Origin: Maricaulis sp.
GTDB lineage: Bacteria; Pseudomonadota; Alphaproteobacteria; Caulobacterales; Maricaulaceae
Length of the DNA: 64,000 nt
Assembly (NCBI RefSeq): GCF_017642925.1
Contig: NZ_JAEPOL010000004.1
Coordinates: 62,001-126,000, forward strand
Reading direction: 5' to 3'
Below the pieces are notes generated by a model. It was given only the letters and a program-made list of their open reading frames with translations, was not told the origin of the DNA and did not search any database. Positions 52,820 through 62,498 of the stretch are shown here, piece by piece; the first letter of the stretch is position 1; every line of letters starts with the position of its first letter. Both the position numbers and the translations under genes were made by a program.

Positions 52820-53003
52820 CGCGTCTACCCCAGCTTTAAATACCGATTGGCGGACCGCCGCGGTCCGCCCGTTGTCTACCGCAGAGCCCTTTTAATACGC
52901 CGGGCGCCGCTTGCCCACCGCCCTCCGGCGACAGGCCGGGCGTGCCCGCGGGCCGCCCGATGTTATCGTTACCAGTCGTGGCGCGGCAAGCCGGTCCCGC
53001 GGC

Positions 53004-54215
53004 TCAGGCCGCGATGCCGGCCTCGTCCCGGAGCACGCTCACGCCCGGAAGAACCTTGCCTTCCATCCACTCGAGGAAAGCGCCGCCTGCCGTGGAGATG
53101 AAGGAGAAATCATTCGACACACCGGCCTGGTTCAGCGCCGCCACCGTGTCGCCGCCGCCGGCGACAGCCACGAGGCCGCGTTCCTTGACCGCGGTTGCCG
53201 CCTGCTGGGCAGCCGCCACGGTCGCGGTCTCGAAGGGCGGCGTCTCGAACGCGCCCAGCGGACCGTTCCAGATCAGCGTCTTTGCCTCTTCCATCGCCAT
53301 GGCGAGCGCCACGACAGTGGCCGGGCCGCAATCGAGGATCATCTCGTCACCGGCGACATCATTGACCGCGGCGAGACGGGTTTCCGGGTTCGGCTTGAAT
53401 TCCTTCGCCACCACCACGTCGGACGGCAGCATGATGCGGCAGCCGGATTCCTCGGCCGTTGCGAGAATGGCGCGGGCCGTATCGACCAGATCCCTTTCGC
53501 ACAGGCTGGCGCCGACACGGATACCCTGGGCGTGCAGCAGCGTGTTGGCCATGCCGCCGCCGACAAACAGGATGTCGACCTTCTTCACCAGGTTCTTCAG
53601 GAGATCCAGCTTGGTCGAGACCTTGGCGCCGCCCACGAGGGCAATAACCGGGCGTTCCGGCGCTTCCAGCGCGGCGACCAGATGGTCGATCTCGCGCTGC
53701 ATGGCGAGGCCCGCATAGGCCGGCAGCAGACGCGCGACACCCTCGGTCGAGGCGTGCGCACGGTGCGCGGCAGAGAAGGCGTCGTTGACATAGATGTCGC
53801 CCAGATCGGCGAGATCCTTTGCAAACGCCGGATCATTGGCTTCCTCGCCGGCGTGAAAGCGGGTGTTCTCCAGCAGGAGGACATCGCCGGGCTGCATGTC
53901 GGCCACGGCCGACAGAGCCTCATCGCCGGTGGTCTCGGTGCAGAAATCCACCGCCACCCCCAGAAGATCGGCCAGCGGCTGGGCCACCGGTTCCAGCGAC
54001 ATCTCGGCCACGCGCTGGCCCTTGGGACGGCCGAAATGCGCCAGCAGGATCACTTTCGCGCCGGCACCGGTGAGATGCTCGATGGTCGGGATGGCCGAGA
54101 CCAGACGCGTGGCGTCGGTCACCTGCCCGTCCTTCATCGGCACGTTGAAGTCGACACGCACGAGGACGCGCTTGCCGGCGACCTCCGCGTCCTGGATCCG
54201 GCGGATCTGCGTCAT
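53004..54215 (-). CDS. pgk: Phosphoglycerate kinase
   Basis: A 403-residue kinase. It has [15 protein letters not shown], the substrate-binding [38 protein letters not shown], and the nucleotide region [23 protein letters not shown]. It makes ATP from 1,3-bisphosphoglycerate. The ATG at 54215 is used; a TTG two codons earlier is weaker. It lies 22 bases after gap. Confidence 0.97.
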   Translation of the reverse strand: MTQIRRIQDAEVAGKRVLVRVDFNVPMKDGQVTDATRLVSAIPTIEHLTGAGAKVILLAHFGRPKGQRVAEMSLEPVAQPLADLLGVAVDFCTETTGDEALSAVADMQPGDVLLLENTRFHAGEEANDPAFAKDLADLGDIYVNDAFSAAHRAHASTEGVARLLPAYAGLAMQREIDHLVAALEAPERPVIALVGGAKVSTKLDLLKNLVKKVDILFVGGGMANTLLHAQGIRVGASLCERDLVDTARAILATAEESGCRIMLPSDVVVAKEFKPNPETRLAAVNDVAGDEMILDCGPATVVALAMAMEEAKTLIWNGPLGAFETPPFETATVAAAQQAATAVKERGLVAVAGGGDTVAALNQAGVSNDFSFISTAGGAFLEWMEGKVLPGVSVLRDEAGIAA

Positions 54216-54237
54216 GATCAAAGGTCCCGAGCGCGAT

Positions 54238-55251
54238 CTAGAGGTATTTGCCCATGGCGACAGCCGTGTCGATCATGCGGCAGGCGAAACCCCACTCATT
54301 GTCGTACCAGGTCATGACGCGCGCGAGGCGTTCGTCGACCACGTTGATCTTGTCGATCGCGACGATGGAGGAGCGGCTGTCGTGATTGTAGTCGATGGAG
54401 ACGAGCGGGATGCTGTCATAGCCCAGCACACCCTTCATCGGACCGTCGGCTGCGGCCTTGATGGCCTCGGCCAGTTCTTCCGCGGTCGTGGCCCGGCCCG
54501 GCGTGAAGACCAGGTCGATCAGCGACACATTCGGGGTCGGCACGCGGACCGAGGCGCCGTCGAGCTTGCCGGCGAGTTCCGGCAGCACCAGACCGACAGC
54601 CTTGGCGGCACCGGTCGTGGTCGGGATCATCGACATGGCTGCGGCACGGGCGCGGTGCAGGTCCTTGTGATTGCGGTCCAGCGTCGGCTGATCGCCGGTA
54701 TAGGCGTGGATCGTCGTCATGTGACCGCGCTCGATGCCGACGGCATCGTTGAGCACCTTGGCAACCGGAGCCAGGCCATTCGTGGTGCAGGACGCGTTGG
54801 AGACGACGAGATCGTCGGCCGACAGCTGGTCGTGGTTCACACCGTAGACGATCGTCTTGTCGGCATTCTTGGCCGGCGCCGAGCACAGCACCTTCTTGGC
54901 GCCGGAGCTCTCGATGTGCGCCATCGAGGCTTCTTTCGAATTGAACTTGCCGGTGCATTCCAGGACGATGTCGATGCCCAGATCCTTCCAGGGCAGCTGC
55001 CCGGGATCGCGGTTCGAGACTTTCTGGATCTTGCCGAAACCGGCATCGATCCAGTCGTCCCCAACCTTGATCTCGCCGGGATAGCGGCCGTGCACGCTGT
55101 CATACTTCAGGAGGTGTGCATTGGTCTCCGGCGTCGAGCTGTCATTGATCGCCACAACCTCGATCTCGCCCCAGCGCTTCTCTTCCAGGACGGCACGCAG
55201 TGCCAGGCGGCCGATACGGCCAAAGCCGGTAATCGCAACGCGAAGAGCCAT
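54238..55251 (-). CDS. gap: Glyceraldehyde-3-phosphate dehydrogenase, type I
   Basis: A 337-residue enzyme with the NAD fold [16 protein letters not shown], the catalytic [13 protein letters not shown] (Cys about residue 155), the His in [10 protein letters not shown], and [17 protein letters not shown] after strand beta 2 instead of NDL/NDP may affect NAD/NADP choice. The start is at ATG 55251 or GTG 55257; a GGAG fits the GTG slightly better. First gene of gap-pgk(-fba). A LacI-type palindrome is 222 bases upstream. Confidence 0.96.
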   Translation of the reverse strand: MALRVAITGFGRIGRLALRAVLEEKRWGEIEVVAINDSSTPETNAHLLKYDSVHGRYPGEIKVGDDWIDAGFGKIQKVSNRDPGQLPWKDLGIDIVLECTGKFNSKEASMAHIESSGAKKVLCSAPAKNADKTIVYGVNHDQLSADDLVVSNASCTTNGLAPVAKVLNDAVGIERGHMTTIHAYTGDQPTLDRNHKDLHRARAAAMSMIPTTTGAAKAVGLVLPELAGKLDGASVRVPTPNVSLIDLVFTPGRATTAEELAEAIKAAADGPMKGVLGYDSIPLVSIDYNHDSRSSIVAIDKINVVDERLARVMTWYDNEWGFACRMIDTAVAMGKYL

Positions 55252-55257
55252 GCTCAC

Positions 55258-55633
55258 AATTCTCCATGCAGCACGCCGGAAGGCAGATTCCCGGCCAGAT
55301 TTTGGCGCGGATTTAGCGGCCTTTCGCGCCTGCGTCCACCGATGCGGTGCGGCAAATGGGTCCGGACGGGAAATTTTTCATTCTGCCCCCGGAGCAAACA
55401 CAATTGCGGGACGCAGCGTGAGCCGGAAAAGCTCCTTCGGCAACCTCCCGGAAAGCCGAAATAATTTTTCGTGGTAACGTTACCGTTTGGGGCGATGAAC
55501 CGCGGCCGGGCGCCCGCATCGCCGGTCCACGGTGCGCAGCAGCTCTCGCAGGCGAGGACTTGAAATGCCGCCGCCCCCCTGCGAGAACCCTTTTCAACAG
55601 TTGATCAACACGTCAAGGGCAGGCGCGTAACAC
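55258..55633. other. Divergent gap-sqdB intergenic region
   Basis: These 376 bases separate two divergent genes. They hold one perfect 12-base palindrome (55473-55484) and an AT-rich stretch beside it (AATAATTTTTC). No RNA gene and no convincing small gene were seen; a 22-codon frame at 55495-55563 is too short to claim. Confidence 0.6.
55473..55484. promoter_or_regulatory. LacI-family-type operator palindrome
   Basis: GGTAACGTTACC is a perfect palindrome with a central CG, the hallmark of LacI/GalR-family operators. It is 222 bases before the gap start and 150 bases before the sqdB start, with AATAATTTTTC next to it. Its regulator is not in the window. Confidence 0.5.
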
Positions 55634-56848
55634 ATGAAAGTAATCGTTCTGGGCGGAGACGGCTTCTGCGGATGGCCGACGGCGCTTCACCTCTCCAATC
55701 TCGGTCACGATGTTGTCATCGTGGACAATCTGTCCCGGCGCATGATCGACGTCGAGCTGGAGGTCGACAGCCTCACACCGATCCGTCCGATGTCGGAACG
55801 TCTGGCGGCCTGGAAGGAAGTCTCCGGCCGTGAAATCCGGTTCGTGAACATGAATGTCGGCAAGGACTACCAGGAGCTGGTGGACCTGATCGAAGCGGAA
55901 GCACCGGACACGATCATCCATTTCGCCGAACAGCGCGCCGCGCCGTATTCCATGAAGTCGGCCCGCCACAAGCGCTACACCGTCGACAATAATCTCAACG
56001 CCACCAATGACGTGCTCGCCGCGATCGTCGATAGCGGCCGCGACATCCACCTCGTCCACCTCGGCACGATGGGCGTCTATGGCTACGGCACGGCCGGGAT
56101 GAAGATCCCGGAAGGCTATCTCAAGGTGAAGGTGGAGACCGAGAACGGCCTGCAGGACCAGGAAATCCTGTATCCGGCCAATCCGGGCTCGATCTACCAC
56201 ATGACGAAGACCCAGGATCAGCTCTTCTTCCATTTCTACAACAAGAACGACAAGGTGAAGATCACCGATCTCCACCAGGGCATCGTCTGGGGCACCCAGA
56301 CCGAAGAGACCAAGCGCGACGAGCGCCTGATCAACCGGTTCGATTATGACGGCGATTACGGCACCGTGCTGAACCGCTTCCTGATGCAGGCCGCCGTGGG
56401 CTATCCGATGACGGTGCACGGCACGGGCGGCCAGACCCGCGCCTTCATCCACATCCAGGACACGGTGCGTTGCGTGCAGCTGGCGGTCGAGAACCCGCCC
56501 CAGCACGGTGAAAAAGTGCGCATCATGAACCAGATGACCGAGACGCACCGCGTGCGCGATCTGGCGAAGATGATCGCCGATCTCGCCGGCGCCGAGATGC
56601 AGCTGGTCCCGAACCCGCGCAACGAGGCCGACGAGAACGAGCTTCACGTCGAGAACGACACCTTCCTGCGGATGGGCCTGAAGCCCACCACGCTGGCCGA
56701 CGGCCTGATGGAAGAGGTCACCGACATCGCCCGCAAATATGCCGACCGCTGCGACCGCACGAAAATCCCCTGCATCTCCTACTGGGGCAAGGGCCGCGAG
56801 GAAGCCGCCGAAGGCGCCAAGACAGCCGCGGAAACCGCGGCGGAATAG
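55634..56848 (+). CDS. sqdB: UDP-sulfoquinovose synthase
   Basis: A 404-residue extended SDR. The N-terminal [20 protein letters not shown] is the SqdB fingerprint; [14 protein letters not shown], the active-site LGTMGVYG and [19 protein letters not shown] agree. It makes UDP-sulfoquinovose from UDP-glucose and sulfite for the sulfolipid SQDG. The C-terminal 25 residues are an Ala/Glu-rich tail. The sulfoquinovosyl transferase genes are not adjacent. A strong terminator follows. Confidence 0.94.
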   Translation: MKVIVLGGDGFCGWPTALHLSNLGHDVVIVDNLSRRMIDVELEVDSLTPIRPMSERLAAWKEVSGREIRFVNMNVGKDYQELVDLIEAEAPDTIIHFAEQRAAPYSMKSARHKRYTVDNNLNATNDVLAAIVDSGRDIHLVHLGTMGVYGYGTAGMKIPEGYLKVKVETENGLQDQEILYPANPGSIYHMTKTQDQLFFHFYNKNDKVKITDLHQGIVWGTQTEETKRDERLINRFDYDGDYGTVLNRFLMQAAVGYPMTVHGTGGQTRAFIHIQDTVRCVQLAVENPPQHGEKVRIMNQMTETHRVRDLAKMIADLAGAEMQLVPNPRNEADENELHVENDTFLRMGLKPTTLADGLMEEVTDIARKYADRCDRTKIPCISYWGKGREEAAEGAKTAAETAAE

Positions 56849-56870
56849 GTTTCCGCTTACCGGAACGAGA

Positions 56871-56902
56871 AAAGGGGCGCCCGATGCGGCGCCCCTTTTT
56901 TG
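56871..56902 (+). terminator. Rho-independent terminator of sqdB
   Basis: GGGGCGCC (56874-56881) pairs with GGCGCCCC (56888-56895) around a six-base loop and is followed by six Ts. Confidence 0.88.
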
Positions 56903-56948
56903 TGTGCGCGTGCCGGCCATCACACTCTCAACCCTCCCCATCTCCTAA

Positions 56949-57039
56949 CGTCATTCCGGCGAACGCCGGAACCCAGTCGGACGGAAGGTCTGGGGCCTGA
57001 CTGAAGCCTGCGCCCGCGAAAGCGGGTGTCAGGATGACG
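56949..57039. repeat. Composite palindromic repeat, copy A (long form)
   Basis: It opens CGTCATTCCGGCGAACGCCGG and closes GGTGTCAGGATGACG. The first 20 bases fold on themselves (CCGGCG/CGCCGG), as does the GCGCCCGCGAAAGCGGGTG block near the end. The outer ends CGTCAT and ATGACG also pair. This long form has a GAAGCCTGCGCCCGCGAAAG insert. Confidence 0.85.
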
Positions 57040-57099
57040 GTATGTGGGTGGGAAACTGCTTGAGGCCGGGCAGCAAGAGCTGGACAGACCAAACTTCGC

Positions 57100-57168
57100 C
57101 GTCATTCCGGCGAACGCCGGAACCCAGTCGAGCAGCCGGTCTGGGTCCTGACTTTCGTCAGGATGACG
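57100..57168. repeat. Composite palindromic repeat, copy B (short form)
   Basis: It has the same opening as copy A but closes TCCTGACTTTCGTCAGGATG then ACG, in place of the longer block. It ends ten bases before the GIY-YIG start codon, and another in-frame ATG (57163) lies inside it. Confidence 0.85.
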
Positions 57169-57177
57169 GTGTCGGGG

Positions 57178-57498
57178 ATGGAGGCAGAAGTGGCGAAGCA
57201 CCCGTGCGTCTACATTCTCGCCAGTCAGCGAAACGGCACACTCTACACAGGCGTGACAGGCAATATCGCAAACCGTGTCATGCTGCACAAACAAGGCAAG
57301 GGGTCGGCCTTCACCAGAAAGTACGGCGTCACGCGGCTGGTCTGGTATGAGTTTCACGAGGATTTCGGCTTTGCCATCGAACGCGAAAAGCGGATCAAGA
57401 ACTGGCGCCGTGCATGGAAGCTCGAGCTGATTGAGGCCACCAATCCCGATTGGGAGGACCTCTACGAAACGATCCAGATGTGGGCCCCGATGGATTGA
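57178..57498 (+). CDS. GIY-YIG nuclease family protein inside a repeat array
   Basis: A 106-residue protein. The GIY-YIG motif appears as CVYILASQRNGTLYTGVTGN, followed by NRVMLHK and the catalytic-region Arg; then FTRKYGVTRLVWYEFHEDFG, the Glu in AIEREKRIKNWRR, and NPDWEDLYE. This is the short, stand-alone clade (YhbQ/URI-like) with no extra DNA-binding domain. ATG 57178 is chosen; ATG 57163 lies in the repeat. Repeats A and B lie before it and C-F after it. Solo GIY-YIG proteins have no settled role. Confidence 0.88.
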   Translation: MEAEVAKHPCVYILASQRNGTLYTGVTGNIANRVMLHKQGKGSAFTRKYGVTRLVWYEFHEDFGFAIEREKRIKNWRRAWKLELIEATNPDWEDLYETIQMWAPMD

Positions 57499-57514
57499 GT
57501 GTCCCATTCTCTAC

Positions 57515-57603
57515 CGTCATTCCGGCGAACGCCGGAACCCAGTCGGACGGAAGATCTGGGTCCTGACTGAAGCCTGCGCCCGCGAAAGCAGTGGCAGGCT
57601 GAC
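57515..57603. repeat. Composite palindromic repeat, copy C (long form, degenerate end)
   Basis: The opening is CGTCATTCCGGCGAACGCCGG and the body agrees with copy A, but the closing block reads CAGTGGCAGGCTGAC, so the outer stem is weakened. It starts 17 bases after the GIY-YIG stop. Confidence 0.8.
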
Positions 57604-57664
57604 ATCATATGGGTGGGAAACGGCTTGAGGCCGGGCAGCAAGAGCTGGACAGAACGAATATCTC

Positions 57665-57733
57665 CGTCATTCCGGCGAAAGCCGGAACCCAGTCGGGCGG
57701 AAGATCTGGGTCCTGACTTTCGTCAGGATGACG
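57665..57733. repeat. Composite palindromic repeat, copy D (short form)
   Basis: It opens CGTCATTCCGGCGAAAGCCGG and closes TCCTGACTTTCGTCAGGATG then ACG. The 53 bases between copies C and D nearly equal those between A and B. Confidence 0.85.
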
Positions 57734-57803
57734 GTCTGAGGGAGGAAAACCGTTTGAGACAAGTGATCACTCAGCCGGAAGAACTTGCCAGACCGAACTC
57801 CAA

Positions 57804-57894
57804 CGTCATTCCGGCGAACGCCGGAACCCAGTCGGCCAGTTGGTCTGGGTCCTGACTGAAGCCTGCGCCCGCGAAAGCGGGTGTCAGGATGACG
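57804..57894. repeat. Composite palindromic repeat, copy E (long form)
   Basis: It has a long-form body and closing GGTGTCAGGATGACG as in copy A, with a GGCCAGTTGGTCTGG variation in the middle. The spacer before it (57740-57803) nearly equals the one before copy F. Confidence 0.85.
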
Positions 57895-57964
57895 GTCTGT
57901 GGGAGGAAAACCGTTTGAGACAAGTGATTGCTCAGCCGGAAGAACTCGCCAAACCAAACTTCAC

Positions 57965-58055
57965 CGTCATTCCGGCGAACGCCGGAACCCAGGCGGACGG
58001 AAGGGCCGGGTCCTGACTGAAGCCTGCGCCCGCGAAAGCGGGTGTCAGGATGACG
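57965..58055. repeat. Composite palindromic repeat, copy F (long form)
   Basis: It opens CGTCATTCCGGCGAACGCCGG and closes GGTGTCAGGATGACG. It ends 15 bases before the argE stop codon on the minus strand and so marks the edge of the array. Confidence 0.85.
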
Positions 58056-58069
58056 TCGGAGACATGCCC

Positions 58070-59239
58070 TTACCCTTCCAGCACCCGCACCAGCTTCTCC
58101 ATGAACACGCAGCACTGATCGAGCTGGTCAATCGCCACAAACTCATCCGGCTGGTGGGCCTGGGAGATCGAGCCGGGACCGCAGACGACGACGGAGAGGC
58201 CCGCGGCCTGGAACTGGCCGGCCTCGGTGCCGTAGGAGACGACGCGGGTGGAATTGTCGCCGGTGAGCTGGCGGGCGAGGCGTTCCGCGGCACCGTCGAC
58301 TTCCGGAGCGAAAGCCGGCACGTCCGAGCGCACCTTGATCTCGATCCTCGCTTCCGGCGCGCCCTCGCGCATCTTCGCCTCGATCGCGGCGGCCCGCTCG
58401 CGCAGGCCTTTCTCGATAGCCTTCACATCATCCCAGGGCGCCGGACGCATCAGCGAGGCAAACTCGGCTTCCAGCGCCAGGATGTTCAGCGCGGTGCCGC
58501 CGTGCATCTGGCCGATGGTCAGCGTGCCATAGGGCGGGTTGAACGGGCTGTCCGCCGGCGCCGCAGCCTCCATCTTCGCGGCCTCGTCGACCAGATACTG
58601 CATCAGCGGCACGGCATGGGTGACGGCGCAGGCGCCATCCCTGACCAGCGAGGAATGCGCCTCGCGGCCGCGCAGTTTCACGGTCAGCGAGAACAGGCCC
58701 TTGTGAGCGGTGACGACCTTCATGTCGGTCGGCTCGCCGACGACCACGATGGCCGGCTTTACCGGACCCTCCATGATCCGGTCGATCAGGGCCGGCGCGC
58801 CCAGGCAGCCCACCTCCTCGTCATAGGAGAGCGCGATATGCACCGGCTTTTTCAGCTCCGCCGCCGCAAAGGCGGGAGCCAGGGCCAGAATGCAGGCCGA
58901 GAACCCCTTCATGTCACAGGTGCCGCGACCATAGAGCAGCCCGTCCTTTTCGGTCAGCGACCAGGGATCGGTCGACCAGGGCTGGCCGTCCACCGGCACG
59001 ACATCGGTATGCCCGGACAGGATCACGCCGCCATCCACCGCCGGGCCGAAGCGCGCATGCAGATTGGCCTTCGTGCCGTCGGCATTGGGAATGCGCTCGC
59101 ACACCGCCCCCAGCGCCACCAGTTTCGCCTCGACATGGTCGATCAGCGGCAGGTTGGAATTGCGCGACGTGGTGTCGAAAGCGACGAGGTCGCGCAGTTC
59201 GGCGATGGCGGTGTCGAGATGGGGGGAGGCAGCGGCCAT
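58070..59239 (-). CDS. argE: Acetylornithine deacetylase
   Basis: A 389-residue M20 metallopeptidase. Metal ligands and catalytic residues are in LSGHTDVVPVDGQPW, GRGTCDMKGFSAC, SYDEEVGCLGAP and VVVGEPTDM; the dimerisation domain has KLRGREAHSSLV. The motif set fits ArgE rather than DapE. It removes acetate from N-acetylornithine in arginine synthesis. It is a single gene; repeats lie directly downstream. Confidence 0.9.
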   Translation of the reverse strand: MAAASPHLDTAIAELRDLVAFDTTSRNSNLPLIDHVEAKLVALGAVCERIPNADGTKANLHARFGPAVDGGVILSGHTDVVPVDGQPWSTDPWSLTEKDGLLYGRGTCDMKGFSACILALAPAFAAAELKKPVHIALSYDEEVGCLGAPALIDRIMEGPVKPAIVVVGEPTDMKVVTAHKGLFSLTVKLRGREAHSSLVRDGACAVTHAVPLMQYLVDEAAKMEAAAPADSPFNPPYGTLTIGQMHGGTALNILALEAEFASLMRPAPWDDVKAIEKGLRERAAAIEAKMREGAPEARIEIKVRSDVPAFAPEVDGAAERLARQLTGDNSTRVVSYGTEAGQFQAAGLSVVVCGPGSISQAHQPDEFVAIDQLDQCCVFMEKLVRVLEG

Positions 59240-59363
59240 GAGAGCAATCCGATTTATATTGTCGCCAACGTGTTAGCCGGGTTTTTACGGCAAAGACAAA
59301 TGCGAGTCCGCCCCGGACGCGATCTTGGGCACAGTCGCCCGGTTCGACTGGGACATGTGGGCG

Positions 59364-60851
59364 ATGATCACGAAGCTGGCAAACCGGATGATGATGTTCG
59401 CGCGGGCGACGCGCGGCAATGTCGCGATGATTTTCGCGCTGGTGCTGACGCCCCTGACGGTGCTGTCGGGCGGCGCCGTCGATCTCAACCAGGCCCTCAA
59501 TGCGCGCACCCGCCTGTCCCAGGCGCTGGATGCGGCCGCGCTGGCCGTCGGCGTGCAGACCTCGATCAGCGAGACCGACGCCGCCACGCTCGCCCGCGAT
59601 TTCCTGCAGGCAAACTATCAGAACCGCGAGATCGGCAGCGTGCAGAATCTCGTGGTGACACTGGACACGGTGAATGACCGGGTGCGGGTCAGCGCGGAGT
59701 CGAAGATCGAGACCATCGTGCTGGGCCTGATCGGCATCCCCTATCTCACGGTTGCCTGGGAGACCGAGGTCCAGCGGGCGCGCAGCGAGCTGGAACTCGT
59801 CATGGTGCTCGACAATACCGGCTCGATGGGCGGTTCCAAGATTTCCAGCCTGCGCTCGGCCGGCCTGCTGCTGACCGATATCCTGTTCGACGGCGCCGAT
59901 GCCGACATGTTGCGGATCAGCCTGGTGCCCTTCTCTTCGACGGTGAATGTCGGCACCCAGTTCGATCGCGCCTGGTGGATGGACCCGGACGGGCTGTCGC
60001 CGGTGCATTCGGAGAATTTCAGCCCGGCCGCCAATCGCTGGGACATCTATGACACCATCCGCAATCGCGACTGGACGGGCTGTGTGGAAGCGCGGCCGAT
60101 CCCGCACGATATCGAGGACACCCCGCCCTCGGCCGGCGATCCGGAAACCCTGTTCGTGCCCTATTTCGCACCGGACGAGTCCGACCGCGGTTCCTATTCC
60201 AACGATTATCTCGACGACGATATGGGCGGATATGACGAGCGGGCGCGCATGCGCAACACGTCGAAATACACCAATGCCTGGATCTCCGGTGCCGGTCCGG
60301 GCTGGGGCTGCACCGCCCGCCCGATCACGCCGCTCACGAGCCATCGCGGCACGATCGACGATGCGATCGGCGACATGATCGCCAGCGGCACGACCAACAT
60401 CCCCAACGGTATCGGCTGGGGGGTGCGCGTGCTCTCGCCCGGCGAGCCTTTTACCGGCGGCGCGCCTTTTGACCAGGATGACACGATCAAGGCCATGGTG
60501 GTGCTGACCGATGGCGAGAACGTCATCAATGGCCGGTCCAACCAGAACTATTCCGACTATTCCGGCTATGGCTATGCACGCGACGGCCGGGTCGGGGTCG
60601 TGTCTTCGAGCTCGGGCACGCTGTCCAACGCGCTCGACGCGCGTACGCTGGCCGCCTGCGAATACGCCAAGTCGCTGGGCATCCGGGTCTACACGATCAC
60701 TTTCCAGGTCAACTCCACCTCGACCCGCAACATGATGCGCGACTGCGCCAGCAACCCCTATCTCTATTTCGACTCGCCGTCGGAATCGGCGCTGCGCAGT
60801 GCCTTCGAGATGATTGCCGGCGACCTGACCAATCTGCGCCTCTCCCGGTAG
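59364..60851 (+). CDS. TadG-like pilus-assembly protein with VWA domain, first of two
   Basis: A 495-residue protein. One N-terminal helix follows the TadE/G motif RGNVAMIFALVLTPLTVLSG, then GAVDLNQALNARTRLSQALD. The VWA domain has the MIDAS motif VMVLDNTGSMGGSK, and ends with YTITFQVNSTSTRNMMRDCA. It is likely anchored in the inner membrane with the bulk in the periplasm. The start is ATG 59364, matching the paralog; ATG 59355 or TTG 59325 are possible. No other tad gene is in the window. Confidence 0.87.
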   Translation: MITKLANRMMMFARATRGNVAMIFALVLTPLTVLSGGAVDLNQALNARTRLSQALDAAALAVGVQTSISETDAATLARDFLQANYQNREIGSVQNLVVTLDTVNDRVRVSAESKIETIVLGLIGIPYLTVAWETEVQRARSELELVMVLDNTGSMGGSKISSLRSAGLLLTDILFDGADADMLRISLVPFSSTVNVGTQFDRAWWMDPDGLSPVHSENFSPAANRWDIYDTIRNRDWTGCVEARPIPHDIEDTPPSAGDPETLFVPYFAPDESDRGSYSNDYLDDDMGGYDERARMRNTSKYTNAWISGAGPGWGCTARPITPLTSHRGTIDDAIGDMIASGTTNIPNGIGWGVRVLSPGEPFTGGAPFDQDDTIKAMVVLTDGENVINGRSNQNYSDYSGYGYARDGRVGVVSSSSGTLSNALDARTLAACEYAKSLGIRVYTITFQVNSTSTRNMMRDCASNPYLYFDSPSESALRSAFEMIAGDLTNLRLSR

Positions 60852-60938
60852 GCGCTTAACCCTCCGGAAACCCTGCGGGATAACGTGCCCTTAATTCAGA
60901 ACCGCTAGCATTTTAGCGAGTTCGAACGGGATTCCGTC

Positions 60939-62498
60939 ATGCCGCTTGCCAGGCTGTTGAAAAACCTGCGCGCATTCCTCGCCGACCGGCGCGGCAATGT
61001 GGCCATGATCTTCGCGCTGTCGCTGATGCCGATCACGCTGCTGGCGGGCGGTGCCGTCGACCTGAACCAGGCCATGACTGCACGGACCCGCCTGTCGCAG
61101 GCGCTCGACGCCGCTGCGCTGGCCGTGGGTGTGAATACCAGCCTGTCCGATGCCGACGCCCTGCGCATCGCGAACGATTTCATTGCCGCCAATTATCCCA
61201 ACAATCGCGTCGGCACGGTGACCAGCGTCACGGTGGTGATCGACGACGACACCGACACGGTGACCGTGACCGGCGAGGCCACGGTGAACACCATCATGCT
61301 CGGACTGGCCGGGATCGACCATCTCACGGTCGGCTGGGAGAGCGAGGTCCAGCGGGCCCGCCAGCGGCTGGAACTGGTCATGGTGCTCGACAATACCGGC
61401 TCGATGGGCGGCTCGAAGATCCGCTCGCTGCGCGACAGTGCCGAACTGCTGACCGAAATCCTGTTCGAGGCGGCCGACGAACCCTCCGACGTGAAGATCG
61501 GCCTCGTGCCCTTCGCGGCGACGGTGAATGTCGGCACCCAGTATGAGCGCGCCTGGTGGCTCGATCCGGACGCCCTGTCACCGCAGCATGCCGAGTGGGC
61601 CGGACCGAATGGCGAGATCGAGATCGAGACCTGTTCGGGCTGGGGCTGGCGGCGGCGCTGCGAGACCGAGACGATCGAGGTCAATCACTGGGACCTCTAT
61701 GACGAGCTGCGCAATGCCGAATGGATGGGCTGTGTCGAAGCACGCGCTCTGCCGCATGACATCGAGGACACGCCGCCCAGCGCCGGCAACCCGGCAACCC
61801 TGTTCGTACCCTATTTCGCACCGGACGAGCCGGACAATGGCTATTTCTCGAACAGCTATCTCAATGACGGCACCAGTGGCGGTGTCGAGGAGCGGCTGGA
61901 GAACATCGCCAAATACGAAAATGCCTCGGTCTGGTCCGGCTATCCCAACCGGTCCTGCACCACGACGCCGATCACGCCGCTGACCTCGAACCAGCGCACG
62001 GTCGAGAACGCCATCGGCGACATGGAAGCCAGTGGCAATACCAATATTCCCAACGGCATCGGCTGGGGCATCCGCGTCATCTCGCCCGGCGAACCCTTCA
62101 CCGAAGGCACCGGCTATGACGATGACGAGGTCATCAAGGCCATGGTGATCCTGACCGACGGCGACAATGTCATGTCCGGCCGAAACACAAACCTGATGTC
62201 GGACTACGAGGCCTATGGCTATGCCCGCGACGGCCGTCTGGGCATTCGCACATCCAGCGGCGGCGTTCTGTCGAACGAGCTCGACGAACGCACCGAAGCG
62301 GCCTGTGACTATGCCAAGGCCCAGGGCATCCGCGTCTACACGATCACCTTCCAGGTCAATTCAAGCTCGACCCGGAACATGATGCGCGACTGTGCCTCGC
62401 ATCCCAGCCTGTATTTCGACTCGCCGTCGAACCAGGCGCTGCGGGACACGTTCGAGATGATCGCCGGCGACCTGACGAATCTGCGCCTGTCGCGCTAA
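60939..62498 (+). CDS. TadG-like pilus-assembly protein with VWA domain, second of two
   Basis: A 519-residue paralog of the gene before it, alike along its whole length (RRGNVAMIFALSLMPITLLA; VMVLDNTGSMGGSKIRSLRD; DLTNLRLSR at the end). It differs by an insert of about 20 residues with paired Cys (CSGWGWRRRCETET) in the VWA domain. The two arose by tandem duplication. A hairpin repeat starts on the base after its stop. Confidence 0.88.
   Translation: MPLARLLKNLRAFLADRRGNVAMIFALSLMPITLLAGGAVDLNQAMTARTRLSQALDAAALAVGVNTSLSDADALRIANDFIAANYPNNRVGTVTSVTVVIDDDTDTVTVTGEATVNTIMLGLAGIDHLTVGWESEVQRARQRLELVMVLDNTGSMGGSKIRSLRDSAELLTEILFEAADEPSDVKIGLVPFAATVNVGTQYERAWWLDPDALSPQHAEWAGPNGEIEIETCSGWGWRRRCETETIEVNHWDLYDELRNAEWMGCVEARALPHDIEDTPPSAGNPATLFVPYFAPDEPDNGYFSNSYLNDGTSGGVEERLENIAKYENASVWSGYPNRSCTTTPITPLTSNQRTVENAIGDMEASGNTNIPNGIGWGIRVISPGEPFTEGTGYDDDEVIKAMVILTDGDNVMSGRNTNLMSDYEAYGYARDGRLGIRTSSGGVLSNELDERTEAACDYAKAQGIRVYTITFQVNSSSTRNMMRDCASHPSLYFDSPSNQALRDTFEMIAGDLTNLRLSR

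Noticed and set aside
55495-55563. 22-codon open frame after the LacI-type palindrome
   Set aside because: It is too short, has no clear ribosome binding site and no conserved feature to call it a leader peptide.
56949-58055. CRISPR-like array
   Set aside because: The repeats are 69-91 bases, self-palindromic and of two forms, and the spacers are themselves repeated. No cas gene is near.
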